From positions 1 through 64,000 of the forward strand of contig JBEKAB010000011.1 in NCBI GenBank assembly GCA_050018415.1: a DNA stretch of 64,000 nt, written 5' to 3'. The notes under the pieces were generated by a model that saw nothing but the letters and a program-made list of their open reading frames with translations, did not search any database and was not told the DNA's origin. Positions within the stretch are counted from its first letter, which is position 1. Every line of letters begins with the position of its first letter. This stretch comes from UBA1161 sp002311745 (GTDB lineage: Bacteria; Planctomycetota; Phycisphaerae; Tepidisphaerales; Tepidisphaeraceae). Positions 23,340 through 32,543 of the stretch are shown one piece after another. The position numbers and the translations under genes are program-made.

Positions 23340-26159
23340 TCACCAATCCAGCGTCCCGCGCCAGGCGGAGGTCAGTTCCTCCAGGCCGATCTCCACAAGA
23401 CGTTGCTGGGCGTTGGTGATCGTCAGTTGGCGCAGGTGCTGAACCAGACCGAAATCGCTGATGCGTGCGGCGCCGCGCAGATCGGCGGCCAGGTCGCCGC
23501 TTTGCAGTCCCTGGGCCAGCTCCACCAGGTAGCGGCCGCACGTTTCGGTGAAGGCGGTTGGGTCGAGCAGTTCCTGGCCGACGATCAGGCCCGCTCCGGA
23601 GGCGATGCACATTTCGGCGGCGGCGACGGCAACGCCGCCGTCGCTGACGTCGTGGCACGCGGCGATCTTGCCGTCGCGGATGAGCTTGGCGACGGCGCGG
23701 TGAACCTTGCCCAGGGCGGCGGGATCGGCCCGGCGCTCCGGTTCGATCAAGGCCACGCGGGCGGAGTGTGATTTGAGGTCCATGGTAAGGCAGCGCCGCA
23801 CATCGTCGATCACGCCGAGGGCGCTGACCAGAAGCGTGCGCGGGATGCGCAAGACCTGGCCGGTCTGCTGGTCGATGAACTGGTTGTTCAGCGAATCCTT
23901 GCCGCTGACAAAGGGGATGCGATAGCCCAGGGCGGCGTCGCGGCAGGCTTCGCAGGCGCGGACCAGCGTGCCCATGGTGGCTTGGTCATCGACGCTGGGC
24001 CAGCAGAAATTGTCCAGGATGGCGATGCGGTCGGGATCAGCGCCGACGGCGACGACGTTGCGGACCGCTTCGTCGATCGACGCGATGGCCATGTCGTAGG
24101 GGTCTTCGATGCCGGGGCACAGGCCGCAGCCCAGGGCGACGCCTCGGTGGCTGCTCAGCTTGGGGCGGATGACGGCCGCATCCGATGGGCCGATCTGCAG
24201 CGGGCCGGTCAGCGGCTTGACCACCGAGCCGCCTTGAACTTCGTGATCGTATTGGCGGACGATCCAATGCTTGCTGGCGATGTTGGGATGGGCCAGCGCC
24301 GCCAGGAGCCGCTGCTTGAAAATCGACGGTGCCAGCGGAACGGACTGATCCGCGACCGCGGGAGAATCGCGCTGGATGACCGTGGCCGTGCGCGTCGGCA
24401 TGGGGATGCCTTGGTGCAGGAATTCCATGGAGAGTCGGCCGACCTCGATGCCGCGGTAACGCAACAGGAGCTGGCGATGGTCCGTGCCGAAGGCGCCGAT
24501 GACCGTGGCTTCGACGTCTTCGCTGGCCGCCAAGTCCAGGAGCTGGGCGACGAGCTTTGGGGCAACGGCCAGGACCATCCGCTCCTGGGCCTCGCTGATC
24601 CAGATTTCATCGTAGCGCAGCCCGGCGTATTTCAGGGGGACTTTTTCCAGGTCAACGCGGGCGCCGACGTGCTCGCCCATTTCACCGACGGCCGAGGAGA
24701 GTCCGCCGGCGCCGCAGTCGGTGATCGCGGTAAAGAGGCCCCGATCGCGCGCCGCCAGGACCACGTCGGCCATCTTTTTTTCGGTGATGGCGTTGCCGAT
24801 CTGCACGGCATGGGAGAATTCATCGGCGTGGGTGTCGGTGAGCTGGGCGCTGGAAAACGTGGCGCCGTGGATGCCGTCGCGGCCGGTGCGCCCGCCCAGG
24901 AGCACGATGGCGTCGCCGGCGCCGGCGGATTTGTCGATCTTGTCGCGGGGGAGGAGTCCCGCGCAGCCGCAGAAGACCAGCGGATTGCCCAGGTAACCGT
25001 TGTCGAAGTAGACGGCGCCGTTGACGGTGGGGATGCCCATGCGGTTGCCGTAGTCGCGCACGCCGGCGACGACCTGCTGCAGAATCCGCTTGGGATGGAT
25101 GACGCCCTTGGGCAGGGCGCCGTTTTGGTTGGGAAAGGCGACGCAAAAGACGTCGGTGTTGGCGATGGGCTTGGCGGCCAGGCCGGTGCCCAGCACGTCG
25201 CGGATGACGCCGCCCACGCCGGTGGCGCTGCCGCCGTACGGCTCGATGGCGCTGGGATGGTTGTGCGTCTCCACCTTGAAGCAGACCGCATCCGTTTCAT
25301 CGAAGGCGACGACGCCGGCGTTGTCCTTGAACACGGACAAGCAAAAATCCCCGCCGCCCCGCATCAGCTCGACGGTGCTGGCGAAGATCGTGTCTTTAAG
25401 GAGATTCCCGTAGCGTCGCCGGCCGATCACCTTCTGGTTGGCATCACGGACCTCGACTTCGACGGCGCTTTTGAGCGTCTTGTGGACGCAGTGCTCGCTC
25501 CAGGTCTGCGCCAGCGTTTCCAGCTCGATGTCCGTGGGCTCGCGCTGCTGGCGGCGAAAGTAGTCCTGGATCGCCTTCATCTCCGTAAGGGACAAAAACA
25601 GGTGGGCCTCGCGGCTGAGCTTGGTCAGTTCCTGATCGGCCAAATCGCGCAAACTCACGCGGCGAAGCTGCAACGGCTGCTGGGGCGCGGTTTGGAATTG
25701 GGCCGGGCAATACGGCCTGAAATGCACCGATTCGATGACGTCGTTGGCCAGCACGCGATCGGCAATGCGTTGCAGCATCTGCTGGTCGGTCAGGCCGTCG
25801 ATCAGATACGCCCGGCCGGTGCGGACCTCGCGGACGGCCAGGCCCATGTCGCGGATGGCCATCTGGGTGCTGGCCGCGACCGGGTCCATCACGCCGGGCT
25901 TGAGATGCACCTCGATGCGCCCATGGCCGGCGTCGTCGACCTCACCGCAGTCCATCTGGGCCGATTCGACCACCGGATCGGCAAGAAGCTGATCTGCGAT
26001 GCGGCGCACGGCGGCCGGATCGGCGTCGGTGTCGATCAAAAAGATTCGGCTGGTGGCGATGGGGCCGGTTTCGATCCCCAGCTCGGCGATCTGCTTGCGC
26101 ACCGCCGACCCGAGCGGATCAACCCCATCGCGAGATCGCACGTCGATGCGATGGATCAT
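23340..26159 (-). CDS. purL: Phosphoribosylformylglycinamidine synthase with two N-terminal PurS-like domains
   Basis: This is the fourth step of purine synthesis: FGAR plus glutamine plus ATP gives FGAM. The 939-residue protein begins with two PurS-like modules in tandem (residues 3-75 and 83-155, each with a V-x-L-K-x-G-V-x-DP pattern), then a PurL core from about residue 185 with TWSEHCVHKTLKSAVEV, CFKVETHNHPSAIEPYGG and DCGAGGLSSAVGEMG. No glutaminase domain is fused, so a separate PurQ is expected outside the window. PurS normally is a separate subunit that bridges PurL and PurQ; here it is fused and doubled. The heptosyltransferase gene lies 43 bases upstream. Confidence 0.94.
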   Translation of the reverse strand: MIHRIDVRSRDGVDPLGSAVRKQIAELGIETGPIATSRIFLIDTDADPAAVRRIADQLLADPVVESAQMDCGEVDDAGHGRIEVHLKPGVMDPVAASTQMAIRDMGLAVREVRTGRAYLIDGLTDQQMLQRIADRVLANDVIESVHFRPYCPAQFQTAPQQPLQLRRVSLRDLADQELTKLSREAHLFLSLTEMKAIQDYFRRQQREPTDIELETLAQTWSEHCVHKTLKSAVEVEVRDANQKVIGRRRYGNLLKDTIFASTVELMRGGGDFCLSVFKDNAGVVAFDETDAVCFKVETHNHPSAIEPYGGSATGVGGVIRDVLGTGLAAKPIANTDVFCVAFPNQNGALPKGVIHPKRILQQVVAGVRDYGNRMGIPTVNGAVYFDNGYLGNPLVFCGCAGLLPRDKIDKSAGAGDAIVLLGGRTGRDGIHGATFSSAQLTDTHADEFSHAVQIGNAITEKKMADVVLAARDRGLFTAITDCGAGGLSSAVGEMGEHVGARVDLEKVPLKYAGLRYDEIWISEAQERMVLAVAPKLVAQLLDLAASEDVEATVIGAFGTDHRQLLLRYRGIEVGRLSMEFLHQGIPMPTRTATVIQRDSPAVADQSVPLAPSIFKQRLLAALAHPNIASKHWIVRQYDHEVQGGSVVKPLTGPLQIGPSDAAVIRPKLSSHRGVALGCGLCPGIEDPYDMAIASIDEAVRNVVAVGADPDRIAILDNFCWPSVDDQATMGTLVRACEACRDAALGYRIPFVSGKDSLNNQFIDQQTGQVLRIPRTLLVSALGVIDDVRRCLTMDLKSHSARVALIEPERRADPAALGKVHRAVAKLIRDGKIAACHDVSDGGVAVAAAEMCIASGAGLIVGQELLDPTAFTETCGRYLVELAQGLQSGDLAADLRGAARISDFGLVQHLRQLTITNAQQRLVEIGLEELTSAWRGTLDW

Positions 26160-26202
26160 GGCGCGATTCTAAGAAGAAGCCGGCGCCTTGGCGAGTACGC
26201 CG

Positions 26203-27306
26203 CTAGGAAAGCGCCGCTGGAGACGTGATGTCGGCCCGCTGGGGCAGAAGCGATAGGGCGGCGTCGAAGACCATCGCGGGGGTGACGCGGGTCATGCAGC
26301 GATGGTCCAGGGGGCAGAGCTTCTTCTGGCAGGGGCCGCAGAAAACCTTCACCGCCACCTTGCGTTCCTTGGGGAAATAGGTCTCGGTCCATTCGGGATG
26401 CGTGGGGCCGAAGATGGTCACGACGGGAACGTCGAACGCGGCGGCGATGTGACGCGGGCCGGTGTCGTTGCTGACCATCAGATCGCATCGCCGAACGATT
26501 TCCTTGAGCGCGCCCAGCGTCGATCCCTTGGCCAGCAGATCGACCGGGGCGTGAGTCATGTTGCGCAAAATGATGTCGACGATTTTTCGCTCGCGCGGGG
26601 CGGCGCTGATGAGGACGGTGGCGCCGAGCTGGTCGATGAACCGGTCGGCCAGGGCGGCGAAGTTTTCGGGCAGCCAGCACTTGGCGGCGCCGTACTGGGC
26701 GCCGGGATTCAGCAGGATCAGGGGCGGTTTGCCGGAGGATGCGGGGCGATCCAGCTCGCCGTCCAATCCCGCACGCGTCAGCACCGTGACGGCCGCGCGG
26801 CGCTCGGGCTCGGTCACGAACAGCTTGAGGGAAAGCTCGCGCTGCTGACTGCCCAGATAATGGGCCAGGCCCATGTAGTACTTGACCAGCGGCGTGGGGA
26901 TGAATTTCCCCTTTTCCTTGCGCGGCAGAAGTTTGTCGGAGAGCAGAAACCCGCGTCCGTCGCGTTCGTAGCCGGCGATGCGCGGGATGTTGGCCATCTT
27001 GCAGACCAGGGCGGCTTGAAACGAATTGGGCATCAGGACGGCCAAGTCGAAGCGTGCGCTGCGCAGGCGGCGGGCCAGGTCGAAGAGACCCTTGCCGGCT
27101 TTTTTCTTGGTTTTGCCGCTGCGATAGGTGATGAGTTGATCCGCCCAGGGCGTTCCGGTGCAGATCGGCTTGACGTAGCGTTTCATCAGGTAAGCGATGT
27201 GGGCGTGGGGGAAATGCTCGCGCAGGGCGCGCAGGGCGGGCGTGGCCATGACCGCGTCGCCGATCCAATTGGGCTGAACGACCAGGATTTTGCGGAACTC
27301 GGACAT
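26203..27306 (-). CDS. waaF: Lipopolysaccharide heptosyltransferase (GT9, WaaF-like)
   Basis: This enzyme adds heptose to the LPS inner core at the cytoplasmic face of the membrane. The 367-residue protein has PNWIGDAVMATPALRALR near residue 12, LLNPGAQYGAAKCW near 208 and SNDTGPRHIAAAFDVP near 289, the GT9 donor-binding blocks. Near the C-terminus CGPCQKKLCPLDHRCM adds four cysteines typical of heptosyltransferase II. The ATG before SEFRKILVV is used; earlier codons run into hairpin DNA. kdtA at 56.5 kb supports a Kdo-containing core. Confidence 0.9.
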   Translation of the reverse strand: MSEFRKILVVQPNWIGDAVMATPALRALREHFPHAHIAYLMKRYVKPICTGTPWADQLITYRSGKTKKKAGKGLFDLARRLRSARFDLAVLMPNSFQAALVCKMANIPRIAGYERDGRGFLLSDKLLPRKEKGKFIPTPLVKYYMGLAHYLGSQQRELSLKLFVTEPERRAAVTVLTRAGLDGELDRPASSGKPPLILLNPGAQYGAAKCWLPENFAALADRFIDQLGATVLISAAPRERKIVDIILRNMTHAPVDLLAKGSTLGALKEIVRRCDLMVSNDTGPRHIAAAFDVPVVTIFGPTHPEWTETYFPKERKVAVKVFCGPCQKKLCPLDHRCMTRVTPAMVFDAALSLLPQRADITSPAALS

Positions 27307-27360
27307 CCCGGGGGTCAGAGTATATCCCGGCGAGCGGGAGAACAAGCAAAGATTTGTAGC

Positions 27361-27427
27361 CGCGGGCGGGAGCCCGCGATGCTGCGCACCGCCGCTAAAT
27401 CGTGCGACCTGGGCAGCAGGTCGCACG
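27361..27427. repeat. Two adjacent intergenic hairpins
   Basis: CGCGGGC/GCCCGCG with a GGGA loop (27361-27378), edged by GTAGC, and an 11-bp perfect stem CGTGCGACCTG/CAGGTCGCACG with a 5-base loop (27401-27427). They lie between coaD and the heptosyltransferase, both on the minus strand. No T-tract follows on either strand. The first resembles the arms of the 32.4-kb element. Confidence 0.65.
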
Positions 27428-27433
27428 GCGCGG

Positions 27434-27994
27434 TCAGACGGCCGGGGCGTCGGGCGGGGGCGGTTCGGTTCGGCCGGCGCGTTGCAGGGTCTGCAGCTTC
27501 TGGATGACCAGGTCCGGCAGCACGCCGCGCAGTTGGGTGATGTTGCCGCCGAGGGAAACGATCTGGCGGATGAGGCTGCTGCTGGTCAGGGCGTACCTGT
27601 CATCGGTCATGATGAAGACGGTTTCCACACCGCCGACGGTGCGGTTGGCCAGGGCCAGTTGGAACTCATGGTGCAGGTCGGTGACGTCGCGGATGCCGCG
27701 GAGGATGGCGACGGCGCCGGCCCGCTTGACGAAGTCCACGGTGAGGCCGGTGTATTTTTCGACGCGGACGCCGGCCATGTCCTTCACGAGGGCCTGGATC
27801 ATCGAAGTCCGTTCGGCGAGGCTGAACAGCTCCTTTTTTTCGGGGTTGACACCGACGGCGACGATCAGCTCGTCGAACAGGCGGATGCCGCGGTGGATGA
27901 GGTCCAAATGGCCGTTGGTGATCGGATCGAACTGGCCTGGGAAGACGGCGATTCTTGTCGCGGTTTTGGCGGAGTTGGAAGGTGTCGTGCTCAT
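27434..27994 (-). CDS. coaD: Pantetheine-phosphate adenylyltransferase
   Basis: CoaD transfers AMP to 4'-phosphopantetheine in coenzyme A synthesis. The 186-residue protein has the nucleotidyltransferase motif PGQFDPITNGH near residue 18, ILRGIRDVTDLHHEFQ near 103 and SSSLIRQIVSLGG near 144. The first 12 residues and the Pro-rich tail (EPPPPDAPAV) are extra to the family. The ATG before STTPSNSAK is chosen. It is divergent from the laccase-domain gene. Confidence 0.94.
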   Translation of the reverse strand: MSTTPSNSAKTATRIAVFPGQFDPITNGHLDLIHRGIRLFDELIVAVGVNPEKKELFSLAERTSMIQALVKDMAGVRVEKYTGLTVDFVKRAGAVAILRGIRDVTDLHHEFQLALANRTVGGVETVFIMTDDRYALTSSSLIRQIVSLGGNITQLRGVLPDLVIQKLQTLQRAGRTEPPPPDAPAV

Positions 27995-28076
27995 CGCGAT
28001 GTTGAAGGTAAGCGTCGGGGCGGAAAAGTAAAGGCGGGTTTTACTTCCGGCGGGAGGCGGCGTACCTTGTGGGGCC

Positions 28077-28868
28077 GTGCTGCAGCGACGAGTGAATGCC
28101 AACGGCGTGGTGTATTACGCCTCGCCGCTGCTGGAGGCGATGGGGGTTCGCCACGCGTTCAGCACCCGCCTGGGCGGGGTCAGCCAAGGGCCGTTTGCAT
28201 CGCTGAACCTGGGCAATCCCAACGGCTGCGCGGTTCAGGATGATCGGCGGCGGATCGAGACCAACTACGCGCTGCTGCTGGAGGGCATCGGTTGCCCGGG
28301 CGGATGGCCTCTGCGCGTTCACCAGGTGCACGGCAACCAGGTGGCTGCCGTGAATCCGGGCCAGGCGTTTGACGTGCACCAGAAGGCCGATGCGCTGCTC
28401 AGCCGCGACCCGGGGCGCGTGATCAGCGTGCGGACGGCGGATTGTGCGGCGGTGTTGCTGGCTGGCGAGGGCGGCAATACCGTGGCGGTGGTGCACGCGG
28501 GATGGCGGGGAATCGTGGCGGGAGTGATCGCGGCGACGATTCAGCAAATGGGCGGGCGGGGGTCGGCTTATGTCGCCGCCATCGGGCCGTGCATCAGCCG
28601 CGACGCCTTTGACGTGGGACAAGAGGTGCTTGATTCGTTTGCCGCTCTGTTCGGTTCGGAGGCGCCGATCGATCGCGGCGACGGGACCAAGGGCAAAGTG
28701 GATCTGCGTGCGGCGGCCCGGCTGCAGCTTCTGGCCTGCGGGCTGAAGGCGGATCGGATCGATGGCACGGACCGGTGCACGGTGAAACACGAGGATGAGT
28801 TTTTCTCGCATCGGCGGGACCGGGGTGTGACGGGCCGCATGGCGGCCGTGATCGCGGCCCGGGAGTAG
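28077..28868 (+). CDS. pgeF: Laccase-domain purine nucleoside phosphorylase (YfiH/PgeF/LACC1 family)
   Basis: The 263-residue protein has the family's metal-binding triad: His in HQVHGNQ near residue 83, Cys in RTADCAAVLL near 123 and His in VVHAGWRGI near 140. Members have been shown to act as adenosine/purine nucleoside phosphorylases or to clear mis-incorporated amino acids from peptidoglycan precursors; which applies is unclear. The start is a GTG, since no ATG precedes the conserved N-terminus. The next gene begins two bases after its stop. Confidence 0.88.
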   Translation: MLQRRVNANGVVYYASPLLEAMGVRHAFSTRLGGVSQGPFASLNLGNPNGCAVQDDRRRIETNYALLLEGIGCPGGWPLRVHQVHGNQVAAVNPGQAFDVHQKADALLSRDPGRVISVRTADCAAVLLAGEGGNTVAVVHAGWRGIVAGVIAATIQQMGGRGSAYVAAIGPCISRDAFDVGQEVLDSFAALFGSEAPIDRGDGTKGKVDLRAAARLQLLACGLKADRIDGTDRCTVKHEDEFFSHRRDRGVTGRMAAVIAARE

Positions 28869-28870
28869 TC

Positions 28871-30721
28871 ATGATGCACGTCGTCTGGGCCCCCAAGCAG
28901 CGCAGCGCCGGACCGCCGCTGCGGCAGGATCGCGTACTACTGGTCATCCGTCTGTTGCTTCTGGTGCTGGTCCTGGCCGTCTTCGGCCGGATCCTCGGCA
29001 ACGAATTTGTCGATTGGGACGACGGGGGGCTGATCTACGCGAATCCGAACCTGAATCCTCCAACGTGGTCCAGCCTCGTTCGGCACTGGGACCCCCGCGA
29101 CAAAACCAACATCAGCCTGTACGACCCGCTGGTCTTCACCGTCTGGTGGGGTTTGGCGTGCGTGTCCCGTCTGAATTACCCGGACGTCGTCGGCGCCACG
29201 CTCAATCCGATGGTCTATCACGGGGCGAATCTGCTGGTGCATTGGCTGTCGGCGTGCGTGGTACTGGAAATCCTGCTGCAACTGCGGCTGTCGCCGTGGC
29301 CCGCGGGGATCGGGGCGATGCTCTTTGCCATCCATCCGCTGCAGACGGAGGCGGTGGCGTGGGCGACGGGGATGAAGGACCTGCTCAGCGGTCTGCTAGC
29401 GCTGGCGGCGATCTGGCGCTACCTGGTGGCGATGCAGAGCCAAGGGAGGCAGAGGCGATGGAAATGGGCGGAGGTGACGGTGCTGAACGTGTTGTTTGGC
29501 GCGATTCTCACCCCGTTGCTGCTGACATGGAACTCGCTGGGGGCGTCGGTGCTGTACGCGCTGGCGTTGCTGTCCAAGCCGTCGGCGGTGGTGGTGCCAG
29601 GAATGGTGTGGGTGTTGGACGTGGTGATCTTCGGGCGGTCGTGGAAGCAAAGTCTGCTGCGCGTCGTGCCCTGGCTGGCGCTGGCGGTGGGCGCGACCGT
29701 GGTGGCGGCGATGATCCAGTCGACGCAAATGCTCAAGCCCGTGTCGCTGTGGCATCGGCCGCTGATCGCGGCCGACGCCCTGACGTTCTATCTTTACAAG
29801 CTGATGGTTCCGATTCGGCTGAGCTGCGACTACGGCCGCACGCCGGCGGCCGTGCTGGTTGATCCGCTTCATCCCTTGTATTGGAGTTGGCTGGTTCCCG
29901 TCGCGCTGGCCCTGGTTCTCTGGAGATCCCGGAACAAAATCCTGATCGCGGCGGGGTTGATTTTTCTGATGGGGCTCTTGCCGGTGCTGGGGCTGGTGAC
30001 GTTCGTCTTCCAGTTCTTTTCGACGGTGGCGGACCGTTATGTTTACCTCTCGATGCTGGGCGTGGCGATGGCGGCGGCTTGGGCGGTGCAGCGCGGCGGC
30101 GCCGGCCGAGTGGGTCCTGTGGCGGCGGGCGTGCTGATGGTGTTGGGGGCCTTGAGCTTCGCCCAGGCCGGCATGTGGAAGGATACGGAAACGCTGTATC
30201 AGCGCGCGGTGGCGACGAATCCGAACAACCCAAACCACCTCATCGTTTTTGGCGAGTACCGGGGTCGGCAATCGGACATCGCCTTGCGCAGATCGCAGCA
30301 GGCCGCGGCTCAGCAGGACGCGCGCCAGGCCGCCGCGGAGGCGCAGTTGTCGCGGCAGTATCTGCTGGACGCCATCGACTTCTACCGCCAAGCCAATCGC
30401 CTCGCTCCCATGATCCCCGAGGTGTACGACTTGCTCAGCCGCGATCTGATCCTGACCGGTCAGTTGGATCAGGCGATCGCGACGTTGCAGGAGTGGATCG
30501 ACTTGCAGCCCAAGCTCCCTGAGAACCGGCGCACGCAGCCGGCGGTGCTGCGGTACACGCTGGGGATGGCGTATTTCAAGGCGCACCGATGGGCTGAAGC
30601 GGTGCGGCAGTTGGAACTGTCGCTGCAACTGAAAAACGATCCGAACGTCGAGCAATGGCTACAGCAAGCACGCGAAAAGATGCGGGCCTCGTCGCAACCG
30701 GCGACGGCGCCGTCGCCATGA
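28871..30721 (+). CDS. TMTC-like membrane glycosyltransferase with C-terminal TPR
   Basis: The 616-residue protein has about ten membrane helices in residues 20-430, with the GT-C type acidic motif FVDWDDGGLIYANPNLNPP in the first outer loop near residue 48, then a soluble C-terminal region with TPR-like helices. The layout matches TMTC-type O-mannosyltransferases and the many Planctomycete TPR membrane proteins. It likely transfers a lipid-linked sugar on the outer side of the membrane; donor and acceptor are unknown. Its stop overlaps the start of a close paralogue (ATGA). About 165 bases (29222-29390) are 97% identical to that paralogue. Confidence 0.78.
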   Translation: MMHVVWAPKQRSAGPPLRQDRVLLVIRLLLLVLVLAVFGRILGNEFVDWDDGGLIYANPNLNPPTWSSLVRHWDPRDKTNISLYDPLVFTVWWGLACVSRLNYPDVVGATLNPMVYHGANLLVHWLSACVVLEILLQLRLSPWPAGIGAMLFAIHPLQTEAVAWATGMKDLLSGLLALAAIWRYLVAMQSQGRQRRWKWAEVTVLNVLFGAILTPLLLTWNSLGASVLYALALLSKPSAVVVPGMVWVLDVVIFGRSWKQSLLRVVPWLALAVGATVVAAMIQSTQMLKPVSLWHRPLIAADALTFYLYKLMVPIRLSCDYGRTPAAVLVDPLHPLYWSWLVPVALALVLWRSRNKILIAAGLIFLMGLLPVLGLVTFVFQFFSTVADRYVYLSMLGVAMAAAWAVQRGGAGRVGPVAAGVLMVLGALSFAQAGMWKDTETLYQRAVATNPNNPNHLIVFGEYRGRQSDIALRRSQQAAAQQDARQAAAEAQLSRQYLLDAIDFYRQANRLAPMIPEVYDLLSRDLILTGQLDQAIATLQEWIDLQPKLPENRRTQPAVLRYTLGMAYFKAHRWAEAVRQLELSLQLKNDPNVEQWLQQAREKMRASSQPATAPSP

Positions 30722-32370
30722 CGCGGCCCGATCAGAAGCGACTGATCCGATGGCTGCTGGCGGCGGTGATCCTGGCCGCTCTGGGCCGGATCCTGGCCAA
30801 TGATTTCGTCGATTGGGATGACCGCGCACTTGTTTACGGCAATCCGAATCTGAATCCTCCCACATGGACCGGCCTGGATCGGCACTGGAACCACCCGAGC
30901 GACCCGAGCAACCAATCCATGTACGACCCGATGGTCTACTCGCTTTGGTGGGTTTTGGCGCATGCCGGCATGAAGCCGGCGATTTTTCACGGGGCGAATC
31001 TGCTGGTGCATTGGCTGTCGGCGTGCGTGGTGCTGGAAATCCTGTTGCAACTGCGGCTGTCGCCGTGGCCAGCGGGGATCGGGGCGATGCTCTTTGCCAT
31101 CCATCCGCTACAGACGGAGGCGGTGGCGTGGGCGACGGGGATGAAAGACCTGCTGAGCGGGTTGCTGGCGCTGGGCGCGATCTGGCAATACCTGGTGGCC
31201 ACGCAAGGCAAAGGCCGCTGGCGCAATTACTTCCTGGCGAGCGTGCTGTACGTGCTGGCGCTGTTGTCCAAGCCTTCGGCGGTGGTGGTGCCGGGGCTGG
31301 TGTGGGTGTTGGACGTGGTGATCTTCGGGCGGTCGTGGAAGCGGAGTTTGCTGCGCATGGTCCCGTGGCTGGTGTTGGGCGCTGCGACCATTGGCATCGC
31401 GATCGCCATTCAGAAGATTCACGACATTCCGCCGACACCCGCGTGGCTGCGGCCGCTGATCGCGGGCGATGCGCTGACGTTTTATCTGTACAAGCTGATC
31501 GTTCCGGTTCATCTGAGTTTTGATTATGGCCGCACGCCCACGGCGGTGCTGAACGATCCCCACCATCCGTTGTACTGGACGTGGCTGGTTCCGGTTGCGC
31601 TGGCGGCCATCCTGTGGAAATCGAAAAAGCGAATGCTGATAGGCGCGGGCCTGATTTTCTTTGTCGGGCTGTTGCCGGTCTTGGGGTTGGCGACGTTCAT
31701 CTATCAGATTTATTCGACGGTAGCCGACCGTTATGTTTACGTGCCGATGTTGGGCGTGGCGATGGGGGCGGCGTGGGTGATCGAGCGACTGGGCAGGGCC
31801 CGCGTGTACGCGGCAAGCGCGGCGGTTCTGGCGATCCTGGCGGCGGTCTGTTTTGCCCAAGCGGGCGTCTGGAAAAATACGCAAACGTTGTTTGAAAATG
31901 GTTGGGCGCAAAGCGGGAACCGATTCAATCCGCTGCACCTGGACGTACTGGCCAACTATCTGGACAGGCGGTCGGTGCTGGAACAAGCTCGAGGCGATGC
32001 GGCGGCGGCGGGGGCCGATGTGCAGGAGGCGATCCGCTGTTTCAGCCGCTCGATCCAGCTCGACCCGCTGTTTCCGCGGGTGTATGACGATCTTTGCGAC
32101 GATCTGGTGCGTGCGGGGCGGTTCGACGAGGCGGTGGACGTCGGCCGCAGCCTGATCGACGTGCAACCGCGCCTGCCGGCGGAGCTTCGGCAAAAGCCGG
32201 CGGTGCTGCATTATCGGCTGGGGATGCTGTATTACCGAGCCGGGCGCTGGGCCGAGGCGGGCGAGCAGTTCCAACAATCCCTGCAAATCGAGCCGACGGC
32301 CGATGGGCGCAAAATGCTCGACGCGGCCGTGCAGATGCGGAACAGCAGCGCGACGACACGACCGCAGTAA
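30718..32370 (+). CDS. TMTC-like membrane glycosyltransferase with C-terminal TPR (paralogue)
   Basis: This 550-residue protein is a tandem duplicate of the preceding gene, with the same DWDDRALVYGNPNLNPP motif near residue 33, the same membrane helices and a shorter C-terminal helical region. The start ATG overlaps the previous stop codon by four bases, so translation is coupled. Conservation between the pair is patchy, with an almost identical block at 30991-31157 that suggests gene conversion. Function is inferred as for its neighbour. Confidence 0.78.
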   Translation: MTRPDQKRLIRWLLAAVILAALGRILANDFVDWDDRALVYGNPNLNPPTWTGLDRHWNHPSDPSNQSMYDPMVYSLWWVLAHAGMKPAIFHGANLLVHWLSACVVLEILLQLRLSPWPAGIGAMLFAIHPLQTEAVAWATGMKDLLSGLLALGAIWQYLVATQGKGRWRNYFLASVLYVLALLSKPSAVVVPGLVWVLDVVIFGRSWKRSLLRMVPWLVLGAATIGIAIAIQKIHDIPPTPAWLRPLIAGDALTFYLYKLIVPVHLSFDYGRTPTAVLNDPHHPLYWTWLVPVALAAILWKSKKRMLIGAGLIFFVGLLPVLGLATFIYQIYSTVADRYVYVPMLGVAMGAAWVIERLGRARVYAASAAVLAILAAVCFAQAGVWKNTQTLFENGWAQSGNRFNPLHLDVLANYLDRRSVLEQARGDAAAAGADVQEAIRCFSRSIQLDPLFPRVYDDLCDDLVRAGRFDEAVDVGRSLIDVQPRLPAELRQKPAVLHYRLGMLYYRAGRWAEAGEQFQQSLQIEPTADGRKMLDAAVQMRNSSATTRPQ

Positions 32371-32376
32371 CTTTAA

Positions 32377-32543
32377 AGCGGTTTGCAGGTCAGCGTATGG
32401 TGCCTATCGCGCGGCACCGCCCCTTGATAGCCGCGGGCGGCAGCCCGCGGACAACGGTCGAACCAGCGACTTACCACGGTATGTCCGCGGGCTGCCGCCC
32501 GCGGCTATCAGGGCATTATTGGTACGCTGATCTGCAAACAGCT
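32377..32543. repeat. Compound inverted-repeat element (MITE-like)
   Basis: Outer arms GTTTGCAGGTCAGCGTA (32381-32397) and its complement (32523-32539) match at 16 of 17 bases. Inside, 32425-32453 and 32482-32510 are a perfect 29-bp inverted repeat, and each of those arms holds its own 8-bp hairpin (CCGCGGGC/GCCCGCGG). There is no gene inside. It ends one base before the TAG of the zinc-ribbon gene. The size and nested arms resemble a non-autonomous mobile element. Confidence 0.8.

Noticed and set aside
23982..26228. A 748-codon plus-strand open frame
   Set aside because: It is antisense to purL and has composition of a shadow frame with no recognisable domain.
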